Part shown: positions 7,359 to 7,867 of the stretch, piece by piece
Layout of the letters: each line of letters begins with the position of its first letter
How positions within the stretch are numbered: position 1 is the stretch's first letter
Origin: Gemmatimonadota bacterium
GTDB lineage: Bacteria > Gemmatimonadota > Gemmatimonadetes > Gemmatimonadales > Gemmatimonadaceae
Assembly: GCA_029884515.1 (NCBI GenBank)
Contig: JAOUHR010000075.1
Coordinates: forward strand, 1 to 7,867
Length of the DNA: 7,867 bases
Direction of reading: 5' to 3'
Program-made: the position numbers and the translations under genes
The notes under the pieces: generated by a model
Told to the model about the DNA's origin: nothing
Database searches by the model: none
What the model saw: the letters and a program-made list of their open reading frames with translations, nothing else

Positions 7359-7434
7359 CGAAACACCGGTGGGTGCGCACCGTACGGTCCTCGCAGCGAG
7401 TCGCCTCTCCACCGCTCGAGCCCGAGGACTTCGC
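7359..7434 (+). other. Spacer with overlapping short palindromes
   Basis: The 76-bp gap between the plus-strand kinase and the small membrane-protein gene contains three perfect palindromes in tandem or overlap: caccggtg (7364-7371), ggtgcgcacc (7372-7381) and accgtacggt (7379-7388). They could form alternative RNA hairpins or be protein-binding sites. No T-run follows, so a classical terminator is not supported. Confidence 0.4.
7424..7428 (+). promoter_or_regulatory. Shine-Dalgarno of the small membrane-protein gene
   Basis: GAGGA lies 6 nt before the ATG at 7435. It is the clearest ribosome binding site in the window and fixes the start of the following gene over an upstream in-frame GTG at 7369. 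Confidence 0.75.
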
Positions 7435-7782
7435 ATGACATTCAAGCCGTCGATCTGGTTCCCCATTGCGGCCGTGCTCAGCGCGGTCAACGTCGCCGCC
7501 GTCTGGTTCGCGGCACAGCCGGCCGAACCCTGGCATGCCACGGGACACGCGGCGCTCGCCGTCGCCTTCGGGCTGTGGGCGCAGCGCCTGCGCCGCCGTC
7601 CCTCGGAGAGCGAGTTCCAGGCGCGGCTCGCGGCGCTCGAGGCGCTGGAGGCGGTGCAGGCGCTCGAGATCGAGTCCGGTGACCTGAAGAAGGCGTTGGG
7701 CGCGGCGCAGGAGCGGCTCGACCGTGCGGAGCGGCGGCTGGAGCGGCAGCCGGCCGCCGGGGGCGCGGATCCGGCACGCTGA
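7435..7782 (+). CDS. Small two-helix membrane protein with C-terminal coiled coil
   Basis: A 115-residue protein of unknown function. Two hydrophobic segments (about 8-27 and 35-50, the second containing the HAALAVAFGLWAQRL stretch) are joined by a short loop with EPWHATGH. A charged, heptad-like helix follows (about 58-105, rich in Ala, Leu, Glu and Arg: RLAALEALEAVQALEIE, AQERLDRAERRLERQ), predicted as a coiled coil. The tail is Gly/Ala/Pro-rich. With RLRRRP after the second helix, the coiled coil should be cytoplasmic and the N-terminus also inside. The start is set by the GAGGA at 7424-7428; upstream in-frame sequence lacks membrane or repeat character. From memory, similar small proteins (W-P-AAVLS-N, HA--H-ALA--FG-WAQRL pattern) occur in Gemmatimonadota genomes, but I assign no function. 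It is co-directional with the kinase and could be co-transcribed. Confidence 0.75.
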   Translation: MTFKPSIWFPIAAVLSAVNVAAVWFAAQPAEPWHATGHAALAVAFGLWAQRLRRRPSESEFQARLAALEALEAVQALEIESGDLKKALGAAQERLDRAERRLERQPAAGGADPAR

Positions 7783-7813
7783 CGCCGTCGCCGTGACACG
7801 CGAGTGGGGTTGA

Positions 7814-7839
7814 CGCGGGCGTCCGCCGCGACACGTTTT
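7814..7839 (+). terminator. Weak terminator-like hairpin plus T-run
   Basis: A 5-bp stem cgcgg (7814-7818) / ccgcg (7826-7830) with a 7-nt loop is followed by five bases and then TTTT (7836-7839). It lies about 30 bp after the stop of the small membrane-protein gene. The short stem and gap before the T-run make this tentative. An overlapping TTGACG (7810-7815) could instead be a -35 for a gene beyond the window, though no good -10 follows. Confidence 0.25.
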
Positions 7840-7867
7840 CGGTGCGTCTGACGCTGAACGATCGGTG

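Noticed and set aside
5643..7799. Open frame of 718 codons on the minus strand opposite the plus-strand kinase
   Set aside because: Its translation is Arg/Ala/Gly/His-rich with no recognisable domain, while the plus strand encodes an unambiguous kinase-TPR protein. Long antisense frames are expected at this GC content.

Overview
The window is GC-rich throughout, with heavy use of G/C-ending codons and long spurious antisense frames. The gene content is two large receptor-like Ser/Thr kinases (kinase domain, one membrane segment, TolB/FlgO-like domain, TPR array), a secreted 3-keto-disaccharide-hydrolase/DUF1080 protein, a PQQ-type beta-propeller and a small two-helix membrane protein. Together with the kinase start 'ARL..AL..RY.IE.ELG.GGMATVY', this suggests a soil or freshwater member of the Gemmatimonadota. 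That placement is inference from protein style; there is no rRNA or marker gene here.

Layout. Positions 2-1015 (+) hold the 3' part of a PQQ-like repeat protein that begins upstream of the window. A 104-bp gap follows, with a perfect 10-bp hairpin and the weak leader of the next gene. Positions 1120-1881 (+) encode a signal-peptide-bearing DUF1080 protein. It converges on a long minus-strand kinase gene (4829 to 1878), and the two stop codons share one palindromic CTAG. A divergent control region of about 150 bp (4830-4982) separates this kinase from a second, plus-strand kinase (4983-7358). That region carries a near-perfect inverted repeat in an AT-richer patch. Downstream, after a 76-bp spacer with three overlapping short palindromes, is a small membrane/coiled-coil protein (7435-7782) with a good Shine-Dalgarno. 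The last 85 bp hold no gene, only a weak terminator-like element.

How the genes fit together. The two kinases are paralogues with the same domain order. Each has an intact catalytic core on the predicted cytoplasmic side, and a TolB-like plus TPR region on the predicted outer side. Head-to-head placement around one operator-like palindrome suggests a coordinately controlled signalling pair. The PQQ propeller and the DUF1080 protein look like exported proteins for binding or breaking down (poly)saccharide or other ligands. No sequence evidence links them to the kinases beyond proximity. No mobile element, CRISPR array, tRNA or rRNA was seen. The region reads as ordinary chromosomal accessory signalling and export functions rather than a clearly new system. 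The divergent kinase pair and its palindrome are the most worthwhile leads.
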